This document shows positions 1 to 8,514 of a stretch of 64,000 nucleotides of DNA, one piece after another. The notes under the pieces are model-generated. The model was not told where the DNA came from and made no database searches. It was given only the letters and a program-made list of their open reading frames with translations. Numbering within the stretch: position 1 is the first letter of the stretch; each line of letters opens with the position of its first letter. The DNA is from JAMXLO01 sp963832895 (lineage in GTDB: Bacteria; Pseudomonadota; Alphaproteobacteria; Acetobacterales; Acetobacteraceae): positions 513,834-577,833 of the forward strand of contig CAWHVQ010000003.1 in the NCBI GenBank assembly GCA_963832895.1, given 5' to 3'. The position numbers and the translations under genes are program-made.

Positions 1-231
1 GGCTACATTCGGGTTGATCTGGTTGGCAAGGGCAGCATTGTTCTGGACGACCTGCGTCCGCGCCAACGCCTCGGCGGTGATCAGGACCCCTTGGGGTGTG
101 CTCGGATCGGTGCTCATGTCGGACCCGAAAACTGAGACGTATTCTCCTTGCACCTCAGCCAAAATGTCGCTGACATCGGGCACAACTACGCCCGTTTGGG
201 TCAAATAATTAAAGGGGGAAGACGAAGTCAT
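1..231 (-). CDS. Baseplate J-like protein, N-terminal part (cut by window edge)
   Basis: Only the first 77 codons are present. The minus-strand reading starts MTSSSPFNYLTQTGVV and continues with a pattern typical of baseplate J/gp47 proteins: an early GV..P, then VQ.EY...FG.D followed by a D..TPQG segment. This family forms the wedge ring of contractile tail baseplates. The start codon overlaps the stop of the upstream wedge gene as ATGA, so translation is probably coupled. The family name is inferred from the pattern and gene order, since the catalytically silent core lies outside the window. Confidence 0.75.
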   Translation of the reverse strand, partial: MTSSSPFNYLTQTGVVVPDVSDILAEVQGEYVSVFGSDMSTDPSTPQGVLITAEALARTQVVQNNAALANQINPNVA

Positions 232-587
232 GCAGATTGCGAGCTGGAAAGCGTGGTTGGGCCATAAATCGTGTCGATGGTAGCAGTGAAAGATAGCACG
301 TTACTGCTCATCGACATACTGACATCCTGCACTGAATTCACGCCCTCGATTCCGTTCAGGGCGTTGATCAGATAGGCCTGAAATACCGCTAGATTTGGTG
401 AGCCGACGAACACAACCTGAAAATATGGTAGGCCATTGTTGACCGTCAGCACCATCTCGCCCAGCAGCGCGCGCGTGACATTCAGGCAAATGTCGACCAG
501 GGCCTGCAGGCCTGAGTCAATTTTCAGATTTCCTGCTGAATCGAGGTAAAGGTCGTTCGAAGATGAGAGGCCAAAGGACTGCACCAT
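228..587 (-). CDS. Baseplate wedge protein, gp25/Mu gp46-like
   Basis: A 119-aa protein with the layout of small gp25-like wedge subunits. An N-terminal 'D..LD..GNLKIDSGLQAL' segment precedes a central helix and a C-terminal beta segment. It lies between the spike and the baseplate J gene, the expected place. The ATG at 587 overlaps the stop of the spike gene (TGATG), which decides the start over an in-frame upstream codon. Family assignment rests on length, pattern and order. Confidence 0.7.
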   Translation of the reverse strand: MVQSFGLSSSNDLYLDSAGNLKIDSGLQALVDICLNVTRALLGEMVLTVNNGLPYFQVVFVGSPNLAVFQAYLINALNGIEGVNSVQDVSMSMSSNVLSFTATIDTIYGPTTLSSSQSA

Positions 588-1255
588 CAGGACCAACCGA
601 TCCCGTCCGTGTAGAACGAAAAGTGAGGCTCCGGAGTGCTATCCGTGACGTAGACCATTTGGCCGCCCCGCGGTGTCGGAATGGCGTCGCGCTGCGCCGT
701 GGTCATCCGCGGGATTTGGAAGGCCTTGGTGGTGCTATCGAGCTCAATCACATTGTTCGTGGTATTGAAGGCTGCGCACGAGCTTCCGTCCTTCGCCTGT
801 ATGACAAAATCATTGGAGTGACCCGACGCTATAGTCACTCCCTCGATTGGATCAGGCTCGAATACCGCGTCCTCGAACGAATGCTGACGCTTGGTGTTTG
901 GCGGCGCGTTTCCGAAGCTCTGCTTGAACAGCGAGATGTCCCGGTCATTGGCATGCAGCCAGCCGAGGTCGCCGGCAACGAGGTTGGCGCTCGCAACTGT
1001 CCCTCCGCCGCCCCACATTCGCACCGGCACACTCGCAATCTGCGCGCGCTTGATCTGAATACCATTCGTCGTCACGGCTAAAATCAGAGGTTGGACCTGA
1101 GCGCGATTCGTCGAGCGGCTGTAGGCCACGACCTCCGCCGGGAGCTGGTTGTCGAGGTATTGCGTCCACTTGCGCAGAACCAGGCGCAGCAAACCCGACA
1201 GACTGTCGTTGTTGGCCGGATTGCTGGAAAAGGATCGCGATCGACGGCAAGACAC
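587..1255 (-). CDS. Membrane-puncturing spike, Gp138-like, with damaged 5' end
   Basis: Residues from about 13 onward match the Gp138 N-terminal OB-fold type of cell-puncturing spike: NNDSLSGLLRLVLRKW, then a beta-rich stretch with MWGGGG and HANDRDIS, and a C-terminal beta tail. The first dozen codons come from the adjoining ISAs1 fragment. The native start (probably ATG-GCC-AAC-AAC) is lost exactly at the junction near 1219. Translation could still begin at a GTG at 1255 inside the IS sequence. Whether the chimera is expressed is unknown. Confidence 0.6.
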   Translation of the reverse strand: MSCRRSRSFSSNPANNDSLSGLLRLVLRKWTQYLDNQLPAEVVAYSRSTNRAQVQPLILAVTTNGIQIKRAQIASVPVRMWGGGGTVASANLVAGDLGWLHANDRDISLFKQSFGNAPPNTKRQHSFEDAVFEPDPIEGVTIASGHSNDFVIQAKDGSSCAAFNTTNNVIELDSTTKAFQIPRMTTAQRDAIPTPRGGQMVYVTDSTPEPHFSFYTDGIGWS

Positions 1256-1800
1256 TCAGACGAAGCTTCGACAATTTCACCGATCGCAAGGCGGCCCAGG
1301 TGTTGCACGCCTTCGACGTCGAAGCCGGTCTCGTCCTGGCACACGTCGATATCGAGGAAAAGTCCAACGAAATCCCCGCCGCGCAGCAGTTGCTCGGCGA
1401 ACTCAATGTCGCGCACAGCATCGTTACCCTTGATGCCATGCATTGCCAAAAAAAACCTTCGAGGCCGCCGCACAGGTGCAGGCTCGCCTCATCGTCCAAC
1501 TGAAGGACAATCAGCCCTCGCTGTTGCAGAAAGTCGAAACCGCCTGCGCTTCCCAGCGGCCCGTCAGCAGCCACACCTCGGTCTGCACCGGGCGCAACCG
1601 ACACGAAACCAGGTCGGCCGACGTCTTCAGCGCGACCCGCTCCGTTGCCGCAACCGAGTGGAAGTCTCTCATCAAATCTATCGTCCGCGTCACCCGCGAG
1701 GTCTTGCATCGAGATGCCAAGACCGGCCTCTGGAGGGAGAAACTGGTGTCCGTCAAGGGGTATACCCAAAGCCAAGCCGCATGAATTGCGCGAAAATAAG
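1220..1800 (+). mobile_element. ISAs1-family transposase fragment (decayed)
   Basis: Plus-strand reading gives IAIDGKTLRRSFD at 1234, then a histidine/aspartate-rich core with 'VTLDAMHCQKK', and in the -1 frame 'TFEAAAQVQARLIVQLKDNQ'. These are DDE signatures of ISAs1-family transposases. The N-terminal third and the C-terminus are missing. The reading frame changes at an A8 run (1448-1455), which could be a decay indel or a slippery site. No complete terminal repeats are visible. The fragment sits precisely between the hub C-terminus and the spike start, so it replaced phage sequence. Confidence 0.75.
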
Positions 1801-2640
1801 CCAGTAGAACGGGCTCTCCCACGTTGAGATATCAAAGCCCAACTTATATACCTGCCACGTCCCATTTGCAGCAGGGTTTATCCTGCTCTGGACCTGGATT
1901 TGGCCACCGATTTTGATTGCGTTGTTGATCAGGCACTTGGCCTGAAGGCCCCGCTCGTTCACAACCGGGACCGTCACCATCCCGGTTTGGGAGGAAATGG
2001 TAGGTATGGCCCCTTGCCGGGCAGTGCCAATGTCTTTCACCACGAGCGTCGAATTGTCGATGAAAGCATCTACATCGCCGCACTCGGCCAGCTTCTGGAT
2101 CTGGCGATAGATCGAGCCAGTGAGAGAGAAGTTGTCGATCTGCTTGTCCGTAGCCGTAAACTCAAGGGATAGGCCGTTCGCTGTTGCCACTTGCTGCGCG
2201 AGCTGCGAAAGCAAGGTGTTTTGCGGCATAGTCAGGGCCAGCGGCTGGCCGAGGAGCAGAACACCCTGCAGGCTCTTGAGCGTAAGTCCGATATCTGGCG
2301 GCTGCGTTGGCGCCACTGCTATGCAGTTGCCTTGGAACACGCGCAATGTGCCCCAGGATGCCCGGCCTACATCAAGCGTCACCAGGGGATAGTTCGGCGG
2401 CGAGCCACCCGACTGCGCCGCCTGATATGTCTGCTGGCTATAGGGTGAACAGGCAGTCAGAAGAAAGTTGCGCGTCTGAAGATCGATGTTGTCAATTCTG
2501 ATTTCAGCTTCGCCGAGGATTCCGCCCGTCTGCAATTTCGTTCCTGTGGCACGAATGAAGTATCTCTGATCGAACGAATAGGTTTTCCCCTGCACCTGAA
2601 TGCCGAGGGTTACAAGGCGATCATCGAAAGCGCCGACCAA
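1753..2640 (-). CDS. Baseplate hub protein (late-control/gp44-type), altered C-terminus
   Basis: About 295 aa. It has the beta-rich 'IQV.GKTYSFD' start and a long central domain typical of tail hub proteins that precede Gp138-like spikes. A TTG at 2640 lies just after the upstream stop (2642-2644) and is the preferred start. The frame is open further upstream, but that part reads like out-of-frame coding of the plug gene. The last dozen residues (after 'WESPFYWLI') are encoded by ISAs1 sequence, so the native C-terminus has been replaced. The hub role is inferred from order and fold pattern. Confidence 0.6.
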   Translation of the reverse strand: MVGAFDDRLVTLGIQVQGKTYSFDQRYFIRATGTKLQTGGILGEAEIRIDNIDLQTRNFLLTACSPYSQQTYQAAQSGGSPPNYPLVTLDVGRASWGTLRVFQGNCIAVAPTQPPDIGLTLKSLQGVLLLGQPLALTMPQNTLLSQLAQQVATANGLSLEFTATDKQIDNFSLTGSIYRQIQKLAECGDVDAFIDNSTLVVKDIGTARQGAIPTISSQTGMVTVPVVNERGLQAKCLINNAIKIGGQIQVQSRINPAANGTWQVYKLGFDISTWESPFYWLIFAQFMRLGFGYTP

Positions 2641-2641
2641 A

Positions 2642-3022
2642 TCACGCCCCCAAATATCCAGCCGGCAGGAAGCGCAGCGGCAACTGCCCGAAAGGCGAGA
2701 AACCAAGATTTCCGGCCCTGATTGACGAAAGCTCGTTTGGCGAGAAATAGAGCAGCGTCTGCGTCGCCCCGAATTGCGTGAACCACGGCAATTGCAGGTT
2801 CTGCGTCATGAACATGAAGTTGCCGTTTTCCTGGTATTGCGCAGGAATGATCCCGCGCCAGGCCACGCACCGCGCGTTGTCCACCACATCGGTCCCGTTG
2901 ATTGTGATGCTGGCTGACATGCAGCCGGCCGTGGCCTTCAGAATGATGCCAAAGGATGTGTTGCTGGCATTGAAGCTGAAGCTCTGGTTGGGAATGGCTT
3001 CAAGTGCGATCGACTGAGGCAT
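2642..3022 (-). CDS. Small baseplate plug-like protein
   Basis: A 126-aa beta-rich protein starting MPQSIALEAIPNQSF. Short proteins of this pattern (DUF6983-like, compared with the plug of cyanophage Pam3) occur between the Dit-like and hub genes of small contractile phages. The ATG at 3022 overlaps the previous stop as TGATG. The assignment is tentative and based mostly on position and general composition. Confidence 0.5.
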   Translation of the reverse strand: MPQSIALEAIPNQSFSFNASNTSFGIILKATAGCMSASITINGTDVVDNARCVAWRGIIPAQYQENGNFMFMTQNLQLPWFTQFGATQTLLYFSPNELSSIRAGNLGFSPFGQLPLRFLPAGYLGA

Positions 3023-3834
3023 CAAAAACCACCCTGGACGCCATAGGCCTGGAGCGCATTGAGGGACGACACGGACGACCCAGCCTGCGCCTGACCGCTG
3101 GCGAGATTCGGGGTGTTGTAGCTGCTGGCGGCCTGAGGAACACCGCTCACAGACCCGAGAGACCCCTGATTACCGCTGTTGAACACCGGTAGGTCGACCA
3201 CGCCGTTCTGGGTCTGGGTCGGCACGGTGTAGCTGTAGATCGGCGCTCCGTTGGATGGGGTATAAGGCAATGGTTCAAGGCCGTATGGCCCATCCACGCC
3301 GACGATTGGGTCAGGCGTCAGGAGACCAACATCTTGCGTCGGTGCCGAAGTCGGCACGGCGGGAGCAAAGTTTGGGTTCGCCGTAGTGCCGGTCGTCGAG
3401 GGCTGCACGACCTGAACCTGTCGGAACCGGATCAGGATAGTGATCGCGTCGTATTTCTCGGGATCCTCCTGCCGTGGCATTTCCGAGATGATCATGTTCG
3501 GATAGGCGGCCGCGCGAGTTTGGACAGTCAGCAATTCAGAAGAGAGATAAGCGGCTTTGATCTGTTGATAGGTGCCAATGTAATAGGCGGATGTAACAAT
3601 CACCGGAAGCTCGATCTCAATTGGCAGGATCACCTTGTAATCAGAGATCAATTGCCCGCTTTCTAGCGGATGATCCATCACCCGGGAATTCTCTCTCACA
3701 TTGTCCAGCAAGGGCCGGGCATTCGGGAAAAGCTGACTGAAGGAACCATCAAATACCGCTACCGTATCCACCGCAGGGGTCGATAAGATCAGGCCCACGA
3801 TTCCTTCAGCGATTGCGAGTTCATTGATTGCCAT
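3022..3834 (-). CDS. Dit-like baseplate/tail protein
   Basis: 270 aa. Residues about 25-145 match the N-terminal domain of Dit-like tail proteins: 'DGSFSQLFPNARP', 'V.E.S..MDHPLE.G..I.DYK', then 'IEIELPVIV'. The C-terminal 120 residues are Pro/Gly/Ser/Gln-rich and low in complexity, likely a flexible extension. It is the adaptor between tail tube and hub. The start overlaps the tape-measure stop (TGATG). Confidence 0.65.
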   Translation of the reverse strand: MAINELAIAEGIVGLILSTPAVDTVAVFDGSFSQLFPNARPLLDNVRENSRVMDHPLESGQLISDYKVILPIEIELPVIVTSAYYIGTYQQIKAAYLSSELLTVQTRAAAYPNMIISEMPRQEDPEKYDAITILIRFRQVQVVQPSTTGTTANPNFAPAVPTSAPTQDVGLLTPDPIVGVDGPYGLEPLPYTPSNGAPIYSYTVPTQTQNGVVDLPVFNSGNQGSLGSVSGVPQAASSYNTPNLASGQAQAGSSVSSLNALQAYGVQGGF

Positions 3835-5168
3835 CAGTAAAGGATTCCGTCGTCAAAGCTGCCGATTGCGGAACGCATCTGCGCGGCCAGGTTGCTACTC
3901 AGATCGTTGGCAACTCCATGGGCATCCGTTGCCTGAGAGTTCACCGTCACATCGCCGATGCTGACGTTGGTGGTGCGTTGCCCGGAGGCCGTGGCATACT
4001 GCGACGCCGAGTATGGGTTCATTCCATTCTCGTGCTGCACCATGGCCTGCATCAGAAGTGACCGTGTGTAGGGATCGCCGAGGTCGATCTGCTGATTGGC
4101 GCCGAACCCCGTCTGCTTCGAAACATCCGCAATGTAAGCGGCTGTGTCGTTCGCCGATGGAGGGGCATAGGTCGAGACAACGCCCGACACCGTATTGATG
4201 CCCCTTTGCCCGTAGCGCGCGAGCTGATCTGACATTGCCCTGAGACCAGCATCGGCCGTGGGATAGACTGCTTCGCGTCCACCTGGCTGTAGGTTACCGG
4301 GGTTGTTGCTGCGGATGCCGAGGGGGAGCTGACCGGACTGCCCGGCAGCTATAGAGCCCGACACCGAAGCCGGGTGCTTGCCCCAGGCCAGGATATCGTC
4401 CCAATTGCCGTTCGCGACGTCCTTCCCGAAGAGGATCATCCCACGGAGGCCGAGTGCCACCACCTGCAGCTCTTTTGCCATCCATTCGATGATCGGCCTT
4501 GCTTCGTGATAGGTGCCGACAAATTGCGTGCCGACGCTCTGCCAGGCGCGCTCGAGCGCGAGGGATGCCTCGGTATCCTGCTGCGTTATGTTCCTGACTT
4601 GCTTGAGGCCATCTATCATCGACTGAAGCGATGCGCCGCCCTTATCGAAGGCCAGGACCATGTCGTCCGTCAGGCCGAATTGCCGGGCGTAGAACTCCTT
4701 CTGATAGATGTTCAGGTCTTTCCACTTGTCGGCCAGCGCTATGATGTTCGGCAGGATATTCTTGACCTTGTCCCCCTGGCCTATGGCCTGATATTGGGAG
4801 TTCACGCTCGAGAGCCAGCTCTCGAAGGCGCCCGCCGGTGCGCCGAAGCGTTGCAGCGCCTGATCCCAGGCATCGATATCGCTGGCGCCAATGCCGGTCA
4901 GTTTGGAAAGGCGCCCGAGCCCGACTTCCATTTCCGCTACGTTCTTTGTCGCGCTAGCCAGCCCCTTGATCGATAAGTCGATCCCGCTCGCCGTGACGAG
5001 ACCCTTCACGAAATCATCGAAAGTAAGACCGAGCTGGCGGGTGGACTTGTCAGTCTTGTCTATGTTTTCCTGTGTCTGCTTCACCTTCTTGTCAAGCGAA
5101 TCCATGTCCTTCTCGGTATCTTTGGCATTGGAGCGGATCAGGATTAAAAAGGTGTCGAGAATGCTCAT
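3834..5168 (-). CDS. Short tape measure protein with muralytic domain
   Basis: 444 aa. The N-terminal 60 residues are highly charged and helical, the centre (about 60-270) is helical with Ala/Gly-rich turns, and residues about 284-385 contain 'GIRSNNPGNLQPGG', the motif of phage virion peptidoglycan transglycosylase (P5-like) domains. Its place after the tail chaperone and before Dit is the tape-measure position. At the usual 0.15 nm per residue, 444 aa would specify a tail of roughly 65 nm. ATG at 5168 overlaps the stop of the frameshifted chaperone. Confidence 0.7.
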   Translation of the reverse strand: MSILDTFLILIRSNAKDTEKDMDSLDKKVKQTQENIDKTDKSTRQLGLTFDDFVKGLVTASGIDLSIKGLASATKNVAEMEVGLGRLSKLTGIGASDIDAWDQALQRFGAPAGAFESWLSSVNSQYQAIGQGDKVKNILPNIIALADKWKDLNIYQKEFYARQFGLTDDMVLAFDKGGASLQSMIDGLKQVRNITQQDTEASLALERAWQSVGTQFVGTYHEARPIIEWMAKELQVVALGLRGMILFGKDVANGNWDDILAWGKHPASVSGSIAAGQSGQLPLGIRSNNPGNLQPGGREAVYPTADAGLRAMSDQLARYGQRGINTVSGVVSTYAPPSANDTAAYIADVSKQTGFGANQQIDLGDPYTRSLLMQAMVQHENGMNPYSASQYATASGQRTTNVSIGDVTVNSQATDAHGVANDLSSNLAAQMRSAIGSFDDGILY

Positions 5169-5727
5169 CGCCTTGCTGCCTTCTTTCCGCGATGTTCGGC
5201 TGCGAGATATTCGTTATACCGGGTGACCGCGATCACTTCCCATAAAAGCCATGCATCCTCGAGCGAATACACGGTCTTCAGTTCGTGGAGGGTTGCTTTA
5301 TCGTGGCCGACAATTGTGCCAATGAGCTCGTCAATATTGCCGAAAGGAATGGATGGAGCTTTTCCGCCACTGCCTTGAGGAATTCCGAGCTTTTGCCTCC
5401 GAAAAAAAAAGACGTATTATATTGCATCAGAGCTAGCTCAAGCTTGGCCAACTGCTCCCAATCCCTCACGTGGTTCTCAGCGACCTCTCGCGTCGACAGC
5501 CGCAGAGGCGTGGCTCCGTTCGGCATTGGCACCGCGACGTAGCCCAGCATCTTCTGAAGGATTTCCTCATTAGCCTTGTAATCTCCGAGTTTGGGAAGAG
5601 CGCTCATCGGATATTGTGTGCAGATTTCTCGGCCATCGAAGGCGCTGAATTTCGAGATGATGAACTTCTGCAGCTTCCCGCTCTGGTCAGGGATTTCGAT
5701 TTCCTTGGGATCGATCAGCTCGGCCAT
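5165..5727 (-). CDS. Tail assembly chaperone, long form by -1 frameshift (GT-like)
   Basis: At the T9 run (plus-strand A9 at 5402-5410) the -1 frame opens and stays open to the tape-measure start. The fusion reads SFFF-RRQKLGIPQ, then 'GNIDELIGTIVGHDKATLHE' and ends with 'TRYNEYLAAEH'. No start codon is needed for this second part, and its stop at 5165-5167 overlaps the tape-measure ATG. Dual G/GT products by -1 slippage are a hallmark of long-tailed phages. The slip site in the short frame is TCT-TTT-TTT-TTC, giving perfect re-pairing. Confidence 0.75.
5278..5727 (-). CDS. Tail assembly chaperone, short form (G-like)
   Basis: 149 aa, starting MAELIDPKEIEIPD, the product of normal decoding. 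It matches the G-type chaperones that coat the tape measure during tail assembly in size, position (after tube, before tape measure) and the presence of an overlapping second frame. TAATG overlap couples it to the tube gene. Confidence 0.7.
   Translation of the reverse strand: MAELIDPKEIEIPDQSGKLQKFIISKFSAFDGREICTQYPMSALPKLGDYKANEEILQKMLGYVAVPMPNGATPLRLSTREVAENHVRDWEQLAKLELALMQYNTSFFFGGKSSEFLKAVAEKLHPFLSAILTSSLAQLSATIKQPSTN
5402..5410 (-). promoter_or_regulatory. Slippery run for programmed -1 frameshifting
   Basis: Nine consecutive T on the coding strand inside the chaperone gene. Codons read TCT TTT TTT TTC, so both P- and A-site tRNA-Phe can re-pair after a one-base backward slip. The -1 frame after this point encodes a well-formed GT extension. 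Confidence 0.7.
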
Positions 5728-6176
5728 TAGAAGCCAATACGATTGCTGAAGGAGAAGGAATACGTCTTTGACTTCTCGCGACCCGTTCCGGCAATGCTTT
5801 TGCCAAATGGTGCATCGGTGATCGAGCCTTGGCTCAGCGTGGTGCTCGTGCCGTCGGGATAGGTCACGGTGACGGTGATGATGTCCTGCGCACTGACCTT
5901 GCCCTGTCCGGCCCGGTTGGCTTCTGCCAAGATCCCAAGATTGATGTCATCGTTCGATCCGGGAATGACACCAACTGAGACTGGCAACGGCACGGCGCGG
6001 TTCCACTTGATGAGGTCGCCGTTCACGCCCATGGCGATGTCCGCAATGCGGATGCCGGGCATATCGAGAGCATCCACATCGTCAGAGAATTGCGTGATGG
6101 AGATCCCGGTCGGAAAGGTGTTGCTCGCGATGAGGGTTACAACCGATCCAAATCCGGAGACGTTCTGCTGTGTCAT
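5727..6176 (-). CDS. Tail tube protein
   Basis: 149 aa, beta-rich, starting MTQQNVSGFGSVVTLIASNT. It contains 'MGVNGDLIKWN' and a C-terminal 'GREKSKTYSFSF', matching the DUF3277-like tube proteins that follow DUF3383 sheaths. Tube monomers stack inside the contractile sheath. The gene lies 11 bases after the sheath gene. Confidence 0.7.
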   Translation of the reverse strand: MTQQNVSGFGSVVTLIASNTFPTGISITQFSDDVDALDMPGIRIADIAMGVNGDLIKWNRAVPLPVSVGVIPGSNDDINLGILAEANRAGQGKVSAQDIITVTVTYPDGTSTTLSQGSITDAPFGKSIAGTGREKSKTYSFSFSNRIGF

Positions 6177-6187
6177 ATCTTGCTACC

Positions 6188-7738
6188 TCAAATTAATATG
6201 TCCGTCCCCTGCACCGAGCTAATCTGGTTATTCTTGGCGTAGACGAGGGTATAGACCGCAGCCCATTCCTCGAGCCCGGAATTCGGGTTGACCACTTCCT
6301 GAAAGGCGACGCTGAACCAGTATCCTATGGTCTGGACCTGATACCAGGCCTTGGGGTCACCCGTGACTTGGGTGATGAACAGCTGCTGGGCCGAGGAGAG
6401 AGTATTACCGACTGAGATCGTGCCGTTTTTGAGCGCCTGATCGATCACCGTCTGCATGGTGGCGGTGAGCTGGGCGTTGCCCTGCTTGTTGGCCGCGATT
6501 TCGGTCAGACTAAGCAACAGCGTGAGAAGCGCAGCGGTTGCTGCCGATTTCAGCCACTGCTCATTGGCGTAGAAGTTCATGAACTGAGGCGACGTGGTGG
6601 GCCCCGTCAGAACGCCGCGCTGATAGAACGAGATGAACTGACCGGCGCTCTGGGTCTGGCCAACATAGTTGACCAACGCCGCATCATAGATATTGGCCAG
6701 AGAATCCGTGGTCACCGATGGCGTCACCGCGAAATTGTTCTGGAACATATAGCCCTGGACGCCATTCACAGCGTTGAAGTTGGTTGCCGCCAGCACCATC
6801 ATCGGGATCATTTCCGGGTATTGCCCGGAGAGGGGCGACAGCGTCATGCCGTTGCCGCCGTAATTCTGAATGGCGGCGGCGATCGTCTCGTAGTTCACGG
6901 ACGTGACTGGCACCAGGAACATATAGAAGTTGTTCTGGCTGTAGTTCCATTCTGCCGCCTGCGTGATCTGGCTCGTGTTGAGCGCCGGCATGAAGAGGAA
7001 AGAGCCGAAATTGTTCGAGAGGTTGGCCGTGGTGGTCAGCGTCTGCGTGACGGTCTCAACTGCGGATCCCTGCCCTATGATGACACCGGCGCCTTCCCAT
7101 CCGAGGAGAGGTCCGAGATCGGTTCCTGCCGTTGCGGCAGCGATGGCCATGGCCTCCGGACCCACTACGCCGCCTGTGAGCACAAACTGGGGGCTGCCGC
7201 CCTGCGTTGGCGAGGCCACGTATTGGACGGTCGCACTCGTCCAGTCGGTGCCTCCGGCAGAATGGGCCTGGATGGCGGTCTGGATATCTGAAGCAACGGC
7301 GGATAGGCTTCCGGCGGACGAAAGGTTGATCCCAGTCAGCTGGAATGTCGTGCCGCCGATGGTGAGGTTGAGCGAGCCGCTCGTAACCGCACTGAAGGTG
7401 CTCAGCGAGTAGCTCGCTTGAATGCCATAGATAACGCCGGCCTGCGCGGCATCGACCCAGCGCGCGAAGGAAATCAGATTGGGTTGAGTGATGTTCTTGC
7501 TGATCCAGGAAAAGTAGAAAAGCGCGCGAAGATATTCATTGGAGCTCAGACCGAAATAGGCACCCACAGCTGCAGCACTCGAGAATTGCATGTAGGTCTG
7601 AGGCGGCAAGAGCGGATTGTCGGTGAATATGCGGCCGATGAGCTGCCTGGCAGGAATGACAGAATTTGCGCCGACACCGGAAGTTATTGCGACGTAGCGT
7701 GTACTCGATATCGCCCCGGGAATAGCGGCTACTGTCAT
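6188..7738 (-). CDS. Tail sheath protein (DUF3383-like)
   Basis: 516 aa, the usual length for DUF3383 sheaths. It starts with an 'IPGAISSTRYVAITSGVG' segment and holds 'FTDNPLLPPQTYMQF' and 'FGLSSNEYLRALFYFSWISK', both typical of the family. C-terminal residues ('PKAWYQVQTIGYWFSV') fit the inter-subunit mesh domain. It marks the phage as a myovirus. ATG at 7738 overlaps the end of the upstream mobile gene region. Confidence 0.85.
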   Translation of the reverse strand: MTVAAIPGAISSTRYVAITSGVGANSVIPARQLIGRIFTDNPLLPPQTYMQFSSAAAVGAYFGLSSNEYLRALFYFSWISKNITQPNLISFARWVDAAQAGVIYGIQASYSLSTFSAVTSGSLNLTIGGTTFQLTGINLSSAGSLSAVASDIQTAIQAHSAGGTDWTSATVQYVASPTQGGSPQFVLTGGVVGPEAMAIAAATAGTDLGPLLGWEGAGVIIGQGSAVETVTQTLTTTANLSNNFGSFLFMPALNTSQITQAAEWNYSQNNFYMFLVPVTSVNYETIAAAIQNYGGNGMTLSPLSGQYPEMIPMMVLAATNFNAVNGVQGYMFQNNFAVTPSVTTDSLANIYDAALVNYVGQTQSAGQFISFYQRGVLTGPTTSPQFMNFYANEQWLKSAATAALLTLLLSLTEIAANKQGNAQLTATMQTVIDQALKNGTISVGNTLSSAQQLFITQVTGDPKAWYQVQTIGYWFSVAFQEVVNPNSGLEEWAAVYTLVYAKNNQISSVQGTDILI

Positions 7739-8513
7739 TAGTCCCCCTTGGAAAATTCTTTGCAGTTTTCAAAGTGCCATCTTTGCATCGTTATAACTCC
7801 TCCGGTCCTTCTACAGGATAAGCAAGATGCTTGATCTTGATGCTTCCCGTACCAGTAGCTATTAATTCCTGCCCTATTCGCACTCATTGCACAGCGTTCA
7901 GCAAGACTTTCTTCCGACCAAGACATATTTTGTTGCCAAGCATTCTCCGGCGGTGTTTCTCCCTAGTCTCTTGACTTACCACCATATTTGCATTCGCAAC
8001 ACGACACTTAGCTGCGTGCTCGGGAGATTTCGGCTTCCCTTTTAAAGCCTTACTAATGTTCTCACATCCTTGTTCTGATCTGACACGCCCAGTATGGAAT
8101 TTACGAACCTTGTCTCTCAATGAAGCCAAAGACTCCGGACTGATCTTTTTTGTCCTCTGCGCCTCACTCATTCTTTTTCTGATATCCGGGTCGTCTGGAT
8201 CGTAAAAACCCTGCACGCCCTTGTTCAAGAAATCCTTGTTGAATGGAACATTATATTGCTTCAGGAGGAAACGTTCTCTTTCCATTGCCTCCTGTGGCGT
8301 AGTGAAAATCTGATCAACCAATATAATGTCGGGGTTTCCATATAATTGGGTGAACTCTCTCACATAAGAGGAACTGGTAAAGTATTCTGACCACAAATCG
8401 GATGGATGGCACCCCGAAGCCCATCGAACGCCAATATAACGCTTGTTTTGCTTAGTCCACTCGAGGATGTAAGTGTAGGGTGTCCTATCGATTTTAAGCG
8501 CGACCAGATTCAT
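7738..8513 (-). pseudogene. GIY-YIG endonuclease with NUMOD-like repeats, frameshifted
   Basis: The first frame (8513 to 7884) encodes a GIY-YIG-type domain (TYILEW ... RYIGVR) followed by 'CHPSDLW' and two NUMOD3-like helices around 'SEAQRTKKISPESLASL' and 'KALKGKPKSPEHAAK'. It stops at 7884. The next frame from about 7905 carries the C-terminal zinc motif CLSC-x12-RWHFENC seen in the two relatives at 14890 and 15725. A single missing base near the AAGAAAG stretch explains the split. It is inserted between the gateway and sheath genes and is probably a homing-type element. Confidence 0.7.
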
Positions 8514-8514
8514 C

